Source of the DNA: Ariolimax columbianus
Lineage: Eukaryota; Mollusca; Gastropoda; Stylommatophora; Arionidae
Length of the DNA: 64,000 nucleotides
Direction of reading: 5' to 3'
Assembly: GCA_036924085.1 (NCBI GenBank)
Contig: JAVGWX010000019.1
Location: forward strand, 15,952,131-16,016,130
Part shown: positions 1 through 11,599 of the stretch, in pieces
Numbering within the stretch: the first letter of the stretch is position 1
Layout of the letters: the number at the start of each line of letters is the position of its first letter
Notes under the pieces: model-generated
Told to the model about the DNA's origin: nothing
The model's input: only the letters and a program-made list of their open reading frames with translations
The model's database searches: none
Program-made: the position numbers and the translations under genes

Positions 1-660
1 CCCTGAAAAGGACGTTAAGTGACGGGTTGCAGTAGATTTCCTCACATCCCGAGCGTGCTTATGAAGTTGGACCGGGATTCTTCAGGCGGTTGTACTATGC
101 TTGGCTTCATCTGCGTATCGCTCTCTACTACGGGGATCACGTCTATTCCTAACCCCATTTGCCAGGCTGCTATGAAAACAGCATGTTTCCACGGAGGGCT
201 ACGAGAAAGCCGAGGTGAGGGTCTTGACCAGTATATTTTGTCTGACCGTGACTAATGTTGTCTGATCTGTATGTTGTGCCTGACCCTGACTAACTTTGTC
301 TGATCTGTATGTTGTGCCTGACCCTGACTAACGTTGTCTGATCAGTATGTTGTGCCTGATCCTAACTTTGTCTGATCAGTATGTTGTGCCTGACCCTAAC
401 GTTGTCTGATCAGTATGTTGTGCCTAACCCTGACTAACTTTGTCTGATCTGTATGTTGTGCCTAGCCCTGACTAACGTTGTCTGATCAGTATGTTGTGCC
501 TAACCCTGACTAACTTTGTCTGATCAGTATGTTGTGCCTAACCCTGACTAACTTTGTCTGATCAGTATGGTGTGCCTAACCCTGAGTAACGTTGTCTGAT
601 CAGTATGTTGTGCCTGACCCTAACGTTGTCTGATCTGTATGTTGTGCCTGACCAGTCGTT
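1..660 (+). mobile_element. Rep-A dispersed element, copy 1 (with expanded internal minisatellite)
   Basis: A core of about 220 bp starts with CCCTGAAAAGGACG and is followed by a tandem array. The core recurs at 9.5, 11.6, 12.6, 22.9 and 57.8 kb with the same internal landmarks (CTCACATCCCGAGCGTGC, GGCTTCAT, a run ending AAAACAGC). The element seems to end in TTAGTCTTCCTCCCC near 660. No protein is encoded; the 78-codon ORF inside is incidental. A core plus an internal minisatellite of variable copy number resembles non-autonomous Helitron-like or MITE-like elements of invertebrates, but I see no diagnostic termini, so the class is open. The left end may be cut by the window edge. Confidence 0.7.
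224..655 (+). repeat. Rep-A internal minisatellite, about 12 units of 32-38 bp
   Basis: Each unit contains TCTGATCAGTATGTTGTGCC followed by a TGACCCTGACTAAC-like piece that varies in length. It is the same unit, in the opposite orientation, as the array at 22300-22912. Copies A2 and A6 keep only one or two units. Confidence 0.85.
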
Positions 661-1744
661 AGTCTTCCTCCCCATATATATAAATATATTTAATACACAC
701 AAATGCTGGCACATACATATGCACACACAATGAGGCTTAGAAATCCATCCCATTCAAATAATTTGTTTCTTACTCGGCCAAAAAGTATTTGATTATTATT
801 AAATCTGGTGACAATGAAGAGAACGATATCCTTTTACGAATTTCAAGTGTCAAATGTTGCATTTCTCCAAGCTAATTTTGCACCTTGCACGCATGTCGCA
901 AAATAACATTTACTAAAGAAGAAAAAAGTGCGATCAAATTTCTTCGACAAAACAAACATTATGATGAGAAGCGATTGCTTAAGGAGTTCCCCAACGAAGG
1001 ATGAAATGTAGGTTGACTGACATATTTTTTTTTTTTAAATAGTCCAAACCGACACTGTTGAATGTCGTAAAGGCACTGTTTGAACACACACTGTTTTAAT
1101 TAATAACAATGACTCGCTGTTAGTGAGCCTCTACTAAGTAAAAAAGGACACCTACACACACATTTTCCCCAACATCAAAGTGCTCGTCAGATAGACACTT
1201 CTCAGATATCGGTGAGCAGAATCATTGAAAGCGAACTTAAGTTAAAATGTTTGACAAAAACATCGGGTGACAGACTTTACGACTTCTAAGGTGCCACGAT
1301 CTTTTGTACCACTTTCTAGTGCATAAAGGGATTTTCATATTTTTCACGGATGAAAAACTAGTTAGTATTGCTCGGTCTACCAATAGGCAGAGCTATCGGG
1401 TACGCTCCGGTTGTCACCAGACAAACAGACAAATAAATTGCGAATCGGTTGCAGCGAACACAACCAAGTTCAGTAATGGTTTCTGCTGGTCTCACTGGTT
1501 AGCATTACAATTCATTTTCTTCAGTTTTGTTCCTGAGAATCGATTCACTGCACTACGGGAATACAAATAGGTGCTCAGTTTCTCTCAGTAATTGGTCAAG
1601 TGTGTGTGGATATTGATGGTTCTTGTAGTCCGTTGGTTATTCACACTCCTACCCAGCATTCTCTTGCTTTTCCAAACGGTCGAGCCCCGTTTGATTTCTG
1701 CTTTCTTCCTTTTCGCTTATCCTGGTATGCCTTTCAGATTCAGG
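661..1744. other. No recognisable gene
   Basis: AT-rich sequence with short chance ORFs on both strands. I recognise no domain or repeat family here. A short alternating TATA tract follows Rep-A at about 675-690. Confidence 0.5.
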
Positions 1745-2059
1745 TTATGAAGAGATCTCTAGAACGAGCCCGTTTGTGTGCCTCATGCGCAGTGGCATTC
1801 ACCGCCTCATATACCTCTGTAAGCCACCTTTTTTCGTGGTTTGCCTTCGTCTTTGAATCTGTTGGATCTAAATAGCATTGCTTGTTGGGGGGGGGGGGGG
1901 GGGGGGTTGTGTGGTGGAAGTCTTGTTACGTGGCCAACCGCTGTTAGTTGTTTTCTTTTAATGTAGTCTAATACTGGTGTTGTTCCCACTAGTCTCCTGA
2001 TGTCATCGTTTCTGATTATGTCTTTCCTTGTTACGCCATAATGTTTTACGCAGGCATTT

Positions 2060-2311
2060 AGAAAAAAATTTTTTTGCGTACGCCTTATTTCTCTAATCCC
2101 CAAGGCGATGTGCGTTGCGCTGTGGTTTATATTTTGCGCCTGCGGCCCAGTGCATCGGACTTCAGCATGCCTTTAATGTAAGGGTCTGCTTCCTCCTGCA
2201 TTTTCTAAGGGTTTGCTTCCCCAGGGTAACGACCGGTGCTGTGATAGGGATCGAGCCCAGCACCTTCCGGTTGTGAGCCATGCCACTTAACCACTAGTCC
2301 ACGCCGTCCCG
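2060..2311 (-). mobile_element. SINE-B copy 1 (tRNA-derived)
   Basis: About 250 bp on the minus strand with pol III box A and box B like sequences at its 5' (right) end and an A-rich 3' end. It is flanked by a perfect 14-bp target-site duplication, TTACGCAGGCATTT, at 2046-2059 and 2312-2325. It sits inside the RT pseudogene, splitting the KCLRNA region of the thumb. It carries more substitutions than the copies at 33, 37 and 63 kb. Confidence 0.93.
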
Positions 2312-3017
2312 TTACGCAGGCATTTCATTTCTGTTTTTACGATGTGGCGTTTTTCATTTGATGTTAGTGTCCAGTTTTGACATTGATAACTTAGTGTCTG
2401 GACGAAAATCGTGTTGTATAAAACACTTGCAGATACCAATATACGGCATGGAGTCAAAGGGCAGGAGCCATAATGCCGCCGGATCAATAACCAAACAACC
2501 AACCAAAGCTCTTTTGATAGTTAATGTCTGTACTTGAAATTAAGTATTGGAGTTAATTGTCCAATGATTTGATTTGCGGTATTGCATCTTTGTTGGATTT
2601 CCGCTGTAATTCTTCCGTTTCTGATAACGTGCTCTATAAGTATGTGAAATCTTTCACCTGTGTTTTTCCTGTTTTTCAAAGGGGATATTGATGTCTCCAG
2701 CTATTCTAGATATTTTCAAGACCTCAGTTTAGTTTTTTTCTACATTAATTTTCATGCTGTACTTTTTACATGTTGTATCATTTTATGTTTTTGCAATTGT
2801 AGTTTTGAAGTTGCTTTGACTACTTGATCGTCAACAAAAAGAAGGTCATTGAAAAGTTGACTAATGTTGCTACTTTCATTTGGGTTGGCTGTTTTACAAA
2901 TGTGGTCTACATATATAATAAACATCAAAGGTGAGAGCACACACCCCTGTCGTACTCTTGATGTGATATGAGATTTTGTTGAGAGGCCGGTTATTATTCT
3001 AACAGAGTACTGGCTAT

Positions 3018-3261
3018 GTACTGGAGTGGTTAGCGCGCTGGCGTCGCATCTGAGTGGTCCTGGGTTTATTCTCCAGTTTTCTGACCGCAATGACTCCCGG
3101 GTTGACCTAGCCTTAAATGGGTACCGGTTCAGTTCGGGAAGTAAATGCGGCGAGGGAGAGGAGATGGCTACGGCCCTCATAAAGCCGAGCTTTTTTAATA
3201 TGAGATCGCTAACCCCTCATACTCCTACGGCAGTAATGCAATGGGTTACTTTACTTTACTT
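3018..3261 (+). mobile_element. SINE-F copy 1 (tRNA-derived)
   Basis: The head contains the box A-like AGTGGTTAGCGCGCTGG and the box B-like GGGTTTATTCTCC. The body holds TTAAATGGGTACCGGTTCAG and the tail is ACTTT repeats. An almost perfect 11-bp TSD (TACTGGCTATG at 3007-3017, TACTGGCTTTG at 3262-3272) flanks it. A second copy lies inverted at 38071-38327. It interrupts the RT pseudogene. Confidence 0.87.
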
Positions 3262-4439
3262 TACTGGCTTTGGTGTAAAGACTTTTGCACAAGTTAATTA
3301 GGTAATCGGTTACTCTATAGTGGGCAAACGTTTTCCATAGATGATGTCTATCTACCAGATCAAAAGCTTTCTTGATATACAAACGCAACATACAGTTTCT
3401 TATCGTATTTAATCGTTTTCTCCACAATTGTCTGAGTGTAAAATTGTATCCGTACAGCTTCTATTCTTTCTAGATCCAACCTGAGCTGAGGTTTGATAAT
3501 GTAGTGTAATCTTTTAATCTTACATTTTGCAAAATATTTTGCCAGTTTGGCTCAGGAGCAATATTTCTCTTTATTGTTACCTTTTTTTTAAAAAATTGGA
3601 ATTACTATTGCATTTTTCCAATCTTCTGGAATTTCTTGTGCGGTTCATTCTAAGGTTACACAATCTATGTAACCACAATATCCCTACCTCATTGGCTGCT
3701 TTAATTAATTCAACAGGAATTTCGTCAGGACCTGGACATTTGTTTCGTGGAGCAGCTTGTAAAGCATATCTGATTACTGATAGTATGAGGTTTGGTAGCT
3801 CCATGCATGCTTAACGTTGGTATCGTGTTTGTCATTGATCCTAATTGTTCGTAAGTTGAGAAGTTCTTTAAAGTATTGCTGTTATCTGTTCAGGACCAGT
3901 TGCGGATCATTTATTGCGATTCTCTTGTCGTCGTTCATAGTTTATGTTGGATTGTAACAATCATCTCTGCCTCTCATACTTTTGATTATCATGTAGAAAT
4001 TTCTTATTGCATTTTTGTAATTTGGATTAAGAAATTTTCCATATTCGTTTCAAGATTTGATTTCAAACCAAATTAAATGTAATCAATCATAAATGGTAGG
4101 CAGCATGGAAGTAAATGGTGGGTACACCTTCCAACATGCATAGACAGAACAGACTACATGTCTACCAACCCAATAACGTGTCAACCAGAGAAGAAAATGG
4201 GACAAGCCTTAAGGAAATTACAGACTTCAATTTTTGGAACATGGAATTTTTATACGTGGAATGGAAAATGAGCTCGGAAGAAATTTAGAAATCCTTATTG
4301 GAAACCCTAGTTCTCACAAAAACTAAGAAAGGATGAGAGATGGTCCTGGATCTAGAGGGTAAAATGCTTCTCTATAGCGGAGTTTCCACAACCGACAGCC
4401 AAAGGAGCATTAAGCATGAAGCAGAAGTCAAAGGGACAG

Positions 4440-5930
4440 CATCAAGAGATGGAAATTTGTCTCAGAACCCATTGTGGTTCTGGACCTCAAACAAGATATC
4501 GAATTTGCAATCTCGATTAAGGGAGATAAAACAGATGCCAAAGACGAGTTCTTTGAACTGCTCGAAAATACGGTGGACTATTGTTATGAAGAAATTATCT
4601 TCCTTGGAGATTTCAATGACAGGGTTGGAAAAGATCATTCTAGATGGGATGGAGTGTTTGGGAGATAAGGAGAAGATGTTTCAAATGACAAGGGAAGGCA
4701 GTTTTTGAGCTTCTGCAGTGAGCAAAACCAAGTCAACACAAACACCAAGTTTCCTCACAAGAGCAAACATACATACACTCGATGTTAACCAACAAGAAAA
4801 GGGAAATCCATCTTTGATTGCCATCTGGAGGAACAAGTTCATTAAAGATGTCAGAGCTTGGAGAGAACCAGTAATCAGAAGTGACTCAAACCTCGCCACA
4901 ATAAAGAGAACAACCCAAAAAACTAGCCTAGTCAAAACATCCCCACAATCAAGTAAGAAACCAACAATCAAGTAAGAAACCAACAATCAAGTAAGAAACC
5001 AACAATCAAGGAAGAAACCAACAATCAAGTAAGAAACCAACAATCAAGTAAGACACCAACAATCAAGTAGGAAACCAACAATCAAGTAAGAAACCAACAA
5101 TCAAGTAAGAAACCAACAATCGAGTAAGAAACCAACAATCAAGTAAGAAACCAACAATCAAGTAAGAAACCAACAATCAAGAAAGAAACCAACAATCAAG
5201 GAAGAAACCAACAATCAAGTAAGAAACTAACAATCAAGTAAGAAACCAACAATCAAATTAGAAACCAACAATCAAGTAAGACACCAACAATCAAGTAAGA
5301 AACCAGCAATCAAGTAAGAAACCAACAATCAAGTAAGAAACTAACAATCAAGTAAGAAACCAACAATCAAGTAAGAAACCAGCAATCAAGTAAGAAACAA
5401 ACAATCAAGTAAGAAACTAACAATCAAGTAAGAAACCAACAATCAAGTAAGACACCAACAATCAAGTAAGAAACCAACAATCACGTAAGAAACCAACAAT
5501 CAAGTAAGACACCAAACACCAGAAAAGGAGACGCAAGAACAAAGGCTACACGCTAAGAGAGCCAGAAATTAGGATGTTATACCACTGTCTACAGAAGTGA
5601 GAAGTGCAGAAGTATCACCTGAGGATCTAGAAATTCTCTGGTTACAATTCAAGACTGCCTTCGAGGCAGCTGAAGCGGAAGCATGTGGTGGAGTCCTAGT
5701 CAAGAAGGATACAAAGAGAACACTCTGATGGACAGAAGAATTGAAAAGGATAAAAAAAGAATGGAAAAATACATGTAAACAATACTTGAAATCTAAGAAT
5801 ACAGTATGAAAAACAGAGAAATACAAAGAATATGTCAGACTTAGATAAGAAAAGTCACGAAAACAGTTCTAGTTGCAAAACAAAAATCCTGGAAGGACTC
5901 TGGTCTAAAGACTGGAAAAGTACGAATGAG
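4440..5930 (+). pseudogene. Decayed LINE endonuclease and EN-RT linker
   Basis: The apurinic-endonuclease core is readable: AKDEFFELLENTVDYCYEE, then IIFLGDFNDRVGKDHSRWDG (about 4580-4655), then NDKGRQFLSFCSEQN and a HTYT segment after a frameshift. The GDFN block is the conserved EN catalytic motif. Text past 5570, including SPEDLEILWLQFKTAFEAA, resembles the EN-RT linker of RTE-like LINEs. Between the two parts the 19-bp array at 4943-5515 has expanded. Stops and frame changes show it is dead. Confidence 0.68.
4943..5515 (+). repeat. 19-bp minisatellite, about 30 units
   Basis: The unit is AATCAAGTAAGAAACCAAC, with single-base variants (GTAAGACACC, GGAAGAAACC, AAACTAAC). The array lies in the linker of a decayed LINE, with recognisable LINE sequence on both sides. 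Confidence 0.95.
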
Positions 5931-6179
5931 AAAACCAGCAGCTATTGTATAGGACCATAATTAACATGCGGAAGCAAAGGAAGTACGATGTGAAATTTGT
6001 AGAGAAGACGAAAAGATGCTTTGCTTACCACCCCGATGGAGAATATGGGTAGATGGAACGACTATATCTCACAGCTCACCTGTGCAGATGACGGATACGT
6101 TCCGGTACGACAAGGCTTAATTCAGAGGAGGAAAGCAATTATAAGGAAAAGATCACAGAAGAGAGGACGAATAGGCAGC

Positions 6180-6375
6180 ACGGGATAAGATAAAGGTTGG
6201 CACAGCAGCTGAACTTGATGGTATAATACCAGGAATGGTAAAATATGTGGGAGCTGTGACTCCTGAAGGTTATCTGAGAAACTTAGCGTCACAAGGCTGT
6301 ACCATGAGATTGAGAGATAAGTCTCCTGAGAACCTATGGATATGCCCGGACTGCAGTGACGTCGATTCTTAGAAA
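6180..6375 (+). pseudogene. LINE RT fragment joined to a CPDCSDVDS-ending segment
   Basis: The first half reads KVGTAAELDGIIPGMVKYVG, an RT motif 0/1 segment (compare GKAAGLDGI). The second half ends ENLWICPDCSDVDS followed by a stop. A nearly identical ending (VCSECSDVDS, stop) closes the RNase H remnant at 21.1 kb, so the two loci share a 3' end from one retroelement family. The upstream 5930-6180 stretch shows no readable domain. Confidence 0.5.
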
Positions 6376-6480
6376 CAGAAACAGATAACTCTCGTTATAC
6401 CAACTTTTCAAAAAAGGGTGAAAACCGACAGTGTGGAAACCATATTTCCATATAATTCTTGAGTGTCTCTGCCAAAGCAT

Positions 6481-8340
6481 ACTATAGGATGTTGGAGAAG
6501 AGACTAGGATGTTGGAGAAAAGACAAAGATGTTGGAGAAGAGACTAGAATGTTGGAGAAGAGACTAGGATGTTGTTGAAGAGACTAAGATTTTGGGGAAG
6601 AGACTAGGATGTTGGAGAAGAGACTAGGATGTTGGAGAAGAGACTAGGATATTGTTGAAGAGACTAAGATGTTGGAGAAGAGACTAGGATGTTGGAGAAA
6701 AGACAAAGATGTTGGAGAAGCGACTAGAATGTTGGAGAATAGACTAGGATGTTGGAGAAGAGACTAGGATGTTGGAGAAGAGACTAGGATTTTGGAGAAG
6801 AGACTTGGATGTTGGAGAAGAGACTATGATGTTGGAGAAGAGACTAAGATGTTGGAGAAGAGACTAGAATGTTGGAGCAAAGACTAAGATGTTGGAACAA
6901 AGACTAAGATGTTGGAACAAAGACTAAGATGTTGGAACAAAGACTAAGATGTTGGAACAAAGACTAAGATGTTGGAACAAAGACTAAGATGTTGGAACAA
7001 AGACTAAGATGTTGGAGCAGAGACTAGAATGTTGGAGCAGAGACTAGAATGTTGGAGCAGAGACTAGAATGTTGGAGCAGAGACTATAATGTTGGAGCAA
7101 AGACTAAGATGTTGGAGCAGAGACTAAGATGTTGGAGCAAAGACTAGAATGTTGGAGCAAAGACTAGAATGTTGGAACAAAGACTAAGATGTTGGAGCAG
7201 AGACTAGAATTTTGGAGCAAAGACTAAGATGTTGGAGCAAAGACTAAGATGTTGGAGCAAAGACTAAGATGTTGGAACAAAGACTAAGATGTTGGAGCTA
7301 AGACTAAGATGTTGGAACAAAGACTAAGATGTTGGAGCAAAGACTAAGATGTTGGAACAAAGACTAAGATGTTGGAGCAGAGACTAGAATGTTGGAGCAG
7401 AGACTAGAATGTTGGAGCAGAGACTAGAATGTTGGAGCAGAGACTAGAATGTTGGAGCAGAGACTAGAATGTTGGAGCAAAGACTAAGATGTTGGAGCAA
7501 AGACTAAGATGTTGGAGCAAAGACTAAGATGTTGGAGCAAAGACTAAGATGTTGGAGCAAAGACTAAGATGTTGGAGCAAAGACTAAGATGTTGGAGCAA
7601 AGACTAAGATGTTGGAGCAAAGACTAAGATGTTGGAGCAAAGACTAAGATGTTGGAGCAGAGACTAAGATGTTGGAGCAAAGACTAGAATGTTGGAGCAA
7701 AGACTAGAATGTTGGAACAAAGACTAAGATGTTGGAGCAAAGACTAGAATGTTGGAGCAAAGACTAGAATGTTGGAACAAAGACTAAGATGTTGGAGCAA
7801 AGACTAAGATGTTGGAGAAGAGACTAAGATGTTGGAGCAAAGACTAAGATGTTGGAGCAAAGACTAAGATGTTGGAGCAAAGACTAAGATGTTGGAGCAA
7901 AGACTAAGATGTTGGAGCAAAGACTAAGATGTTGGAGCAGAGACTAAGATGTTGGAGCAAAGACTAGAATGTTGGAGCAAAGACTAGAATGTTGGAACAA
8001 AGACTAAGATGTTGGAGCAAAGACTAGAATGTTGGAGCAAAGACTAGAATGTTGGAACAAAGACTAAGATGTTGGAGCAGAGACTAAGATGTTGGAGCAA
8101 AGACTAAGATGTTGGAGCAAAGACTAAGATGTTGGAGCAAAGACTAAGATGTTGGAGCAAAGACTAAGATGTTGGAGCAAAGACTAGAATGTTGGAGCAA
8201 AGACTAGAATGTTGGAGAAGAGACTAAGATGTTGGAGCAAAGACTAAGATGTTGGAGCAAAGACTAGGATGTTGGAGCAAAGACTAGAATGTTGGAGCAG
8301 AGACTAGGATGTTGGAGCAAAGACTAGGATGTTTGAGAAG
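6481..8340 (+). repeat. 20-bp satellite-like array, 93 units without indels
   Basis: The unit is GATGTTGGAGCAAAGACTAA with variants GAGAAG, GAACAA, GAGCAG, AGGAT and AGAAT. The phase stays at 20 bp from start to end, so variation is by substitution only. Sub-types are clustered, and one variant pattern repeats at an offset of 280 bp (14 units; 7651 versus 7931). Confidence 0.97.
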
Positions 8341-9012
8341 AAGTGTTACTGCACAGTATTCCCTTCATCGTCTAGTAGACCGAATTTGCTTGGGTTATTC
8401 TGCATTTTATTTCGTAACTGCATCTTCCATCTGATGTTATGTATCAAATATAATACAAGAATTAATGAGATAATAACTCATTTTCCATCGATTGAAGTAA
8501 GAATTAGCAGAATTCTCACTGTGCCTCTATTTTTTCACGTAATCGATTGTGTTTCCATGCGCACATGACTCTTGCGCGCAACCGGGTCCCTTGTGACAGG
8601 ACTAACGTGTTTTAAGAGCAATGTGTCAAAGTTGTGACGTCACTAGACTAACGTTTTCCCTGAACGAGCGGAAAGAATGACGTTCATCTTGAAGGACTTT
8701 TCGTCTCTTATTTAATTTATTGATAGGTGTTTTGATTAAATTTGTGGACAGGTAGGCTTTTGAGACGAATTATAACAAACACTAAAAAGTGGAGAATACA
8801 GGGTTGAAGGTCTGTGAGCTAGGAATGATTACCGTTTGGTGAGAGGCGCTGGTGGTTAATAAACAGTCTTGATTGTTGCAGATCAGTGGTTAACATCTTT
8901 AGGCTTTTAATTCATATAGGGTCATTGCAGTGCAGTGGTGAATTATGGGGTCTCGACTTCGTCTGAGGTTCGTTAAGGGATCTCCATATTGTAGATCCCA
9001 AATGGGGCGGGG
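8341..9012. other. No recognisable gene
   Basis: Unique-looking AT-rich sequence between the 20-bp array and the mariner remnant. One short ORF (8329-8568) has no motif. Confidence 0.5.
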
Positions 9013-9190
9013 GTGGGAAACTCTGGTGTAATTGGGGGATTGCCGTATGGTGGAGCAGAGGAGAGAAACTCTGGGATAAATGCGGGATTGTCGTATGGTG
9101 GATCAGTAGGGAGAAACTTTGGGATAAATGAGGGATTGTCGTATGGTTTAGCAGTGGAGAGAAACTCTGGGATAAATAAGGGTTTGCCGT
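9013..9190. repeat. 48-bp tandem repeat, about 4 units
   Basis: Units contain GGGATAAATGAGGGATTGTC and GAGAGAAACTCTG. The outermost unit runs into the mariner start codon region, which suggests the array began there. Confidence 0.8.
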
Positions 9191-9347
9191 ATCACACCAG
9201 CCATGTTTTCAAGGGTCTGCTGAGAAACTGAGTGGGAGGATAATGAAACTTTGCAAACTTGACGGTTGGTATGTGCTGCTTACACCAGGAGGGACGTCAT
9301 TCTGCGCAACGAACATATGGTCTGGTTTTATTTGAATACGCCTTGTA
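9013..9347 (-). pseudogene. Mariner 5' end with a 48-bp array at the coding start
   Basis: The terminal segment, read on the minus strand, is TACAAGGCGTATTCAAATAA (right end at 9347). It matches the end of the mariner at 48958-49354 (TACGAGGCGTGTTCAAAT). About 150 bp further in is a shared start codon context reading MAGVIRQ, against MAGVIRN at 49.19 kb. After these few codons the transposase is replaced by about four 48-bp repeats (9013-9190). Only the extreme 5' end of the element survives. Confidence 0.65.
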
Positions 9348-9481
9348 TATGAAGGGATACATTTTCAAATAAATAGAACAGACCTTAGACTGGTATTTGC
9401 CACAGTACATGCTAGAGACGTCACGACGCCATTTATACTCGCTTGACTAACCTTGCTTCCTTGATTTGTCGTTCCTTGCTG

Positions 9482-9810
9482 TTGTTGTCGTTATTTGCCC
9501 ATAATGAGTGCTCCCTGAAAAGGACGTGTAGTGGCGGTTTGTTGTAGCTTTCCTCACATCCCGAGCGTGCTGATGAAGGTGAACCGGGGTCCTCCAGACG
9601 GTTGTGCTATACTTGGCTTCATTCGATTATCGCTCACTACTACGGGAACCATGTTGATCTCTCACCTCGTAAGCCACATGTCATGAAAACAGCACGTGTC
9701 CAGGGAGGACTACGGGGAAGTGGAGGTGAGGGTCTTGCCTAGTATATTTTGCCTAACCCTGACTAATATGTCTGATCAATATGTTAGCCTGACCAGACGT
9801 CAGTTCCTCC
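9482..9810 (+). mobile_element. Rep-A copy 2
   Basis: This copy preserves the 5' edge (GCCCATAATGAGT, preceded by a GTTGTTGT-rich stretch), the full core, and a single degenerate unit of the internal repeat (AGTATATTTTGCCTAACC at about 9740). It ends in CGTCAGTTCCTCCCC. It is useful as the unexpanded form for comparison with copies 1 and 5. Confidence 0.75.
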
Positions 9811-9989
9811 CCGCTTACTGCTGTAAGTAGGGCACCTGTATTGTGACTGTGAACGTCGCCCTAGCGACGGGAGTGCATATCTAGCTAGATAAAATACCTG
9901 AACACAGAAGAAGATGGTGGTCATAAGATTCCGGTAAAAGGTAGCCCATATAGCAGCCACTGCTATCGGGGATGAAGTTTTAGAGACTT

Positions 9990-10440
9990 CAGTGTACGAG
10001 GTCGCATCTTGTTTACTAGAAGTTGGGACTTCTTCCCTTCCGCGTTGGCTTTCTTTCCCTAACAGAAAGCGAGGTGATGTTTTACAGATTGGAAAAATAA
10101 GCAGTACACCAAACCTTATTCACCAACTCAAAAGAAACCTACAAACTTCTCTATTCCACATGAGAACTGGTTACTGCAGACTACTAGAACATCTATACCG
10201 ACTAAAGATCTCACACACCGATGAGTGCCAATATGGAACAAAGTGCTATAATCCTGAGCACATTCTACAGGAAAGTCCACTTTATTGGGAAATGAGATAC
10301 CAAACCTGACCAGAGGGTGCGGAGCTGAGACAAAAGCTGTGGGGCAGCCGCTCCCACTTGGTGACGACTCCAGACTTCATCATGGCGGCTTCCCTGTAGT
10401 TATAGCAGGACCAAACATCCTGAACGATGAGATAGCTTGG
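9990..10440 (+). pseudogene. C-terminal zinc-knuckle fragment of an I-like LINE
   Basis: The text HMRTGYCRLLEHLYRLKI and then HTDECQYGTKCYNPEHILQE parallels the C terminus of the intact LINE at 58.7 kb (RLRTGHNRLRYHLFNKLKI, TDECPCGTGKMTTEHLLQNC). It continues, after a frame change, with AELRQKLWGS and TTPDFIMAASL, matching ELQDKLYGS and MTAAFF. It is a 3' fragment of a related but different family. Confidence 0.7.
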
Positions 10441-11599
10441 AAAGGGGCTAGTATTGCAAGTTGAACCCGGTAACGCTGTCGTGAGAGGGAGTGCTCTACC
10501 GCTACGTCAGTCATTGCTTGTGGTTTGGCTGGAGGGAATAGTTAAATACGAAAAAAAGGGCTCTATACTTTGTGTTAATGGAACATCTAAGGATCTTGGA
10601 CGATACAGAATGTAGTTATTTTTATGAACCTTTAACTGGGGATCACAAAATTGGTAACACACATTGACAAGAAAATACCCACTGTAATTTTTAATGCATG
10701 TCGTGAAAAGCGACTAAACAGGGTTGTGCATTGTGTTTGCAGCCTGGCCATATAAAACAATTGATATTTAAACTACCACTGCAAATGCTCGCATTCTGGT
10801 TTAATGTACTGAAACCTGTTGCAGTTGTAGCCGTATGCTTCCATGAGAACAGGTGAAAAATCAACATCATCATAATGTTCATGTATATGTAAGCAGCCAA
10901 CTCTGAGTCACTGGCTGCTATTACCTCATTCATTGTTGCGTCATCGACGCATTCTTTATTTTAATCCTTACGAAATATAGGCGACCACTTGTTGTCTGAA
11001 GAACCTATGCTCCACAGGAGCCCAAAGCATATAGACTGACTTGATTGACTGCTTGATTCATTCATTCATTCATTGATAACACACAGTATAAATTCCTTAC
11101 TTCATCCTTCAGTATTTGTGAGTCACATTCAAATCTACGCAGATGTAAATGGGTACCTGGCTTAATGTTACGGGTGGAAAGACGGCATGAAAAGAAGCTG
11201 GCCACGCACCTGATAATGGAGCTGAAGCCGACGACGATGAGGTAGATATCCTGTTATTCCTGTTATCAATGTCTGTAAACGGACTACTTGTATAGTTCTG
11301 GTTGTTGTTGTTGCTGGTGCTGATGCTGAGTTTTTGAAAACGCGTTTTTGGTATCTGGTTGTAGTTATTATTTTTTATTTCGCGAGGTGCACTGATGAAG
11401 GTGTATCTAGGCTGCAATGGCTGTAGCGGAAAGCAACATTTTCATTCGGCTCACCACCGTATGAATCATTGTTGATCCCTACCCCGTTGGCCAGGCTGAT
11501 GCACCAAGGCCTGGTTTCAGGTACGCGACGTAGACGGAAGGAGGGGACCTTTTGTGATCGCCTGATCTGACGAAGAAGTATCGCATAAGAAATCGAAAG
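10441..11599. other. No recognisable gene
   Basis: Mixed sequence with chance ORFs only. A short ATTC repeat occurs at about 11055-11075. The part around 11470-11520 has weak similarity to Rep-A but is too short to call. Confidence 0.45.

Larger units (their letters stand above)
1745..4060 (-). pseudogene. Decayed RTE-like LINE reverse transcriptase
   Basis: Read right to left on the minus strand, RT landmarks appear in the right order but in shifting frames. They are a linker with SMRGRDDCYN and INDDKRIAIND-like text (about 4060-3850), PGPDEIPVELIKAANEVG (about 3750), an AFVYQESF-like palm segment (about 3370), RQGCVLSPLMFIIYVD (about 2920), the active-site variant FVDD (about 2830), a thumb with SYQCQNWTLTSNEKR, then VTRKDIIRNDDIRR and a GHVTRLPP segment (about 2030-1930). 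A poly-G run at 1889-1906 reads as poly-proline. The coding path is interrupted by SINE-F at 3018-3261 and SINE-B at 2060-2311. Frameshifts and stops make it non-functional. Confidence 0.8.

Noticed and set aside
4943..5515. Possible CRISPR array (regular direct repeats, here and in other arrays)
   Set aside because: Units abut directly with no unique spacers, the DNA is eukaryotic and no cas genes are present.
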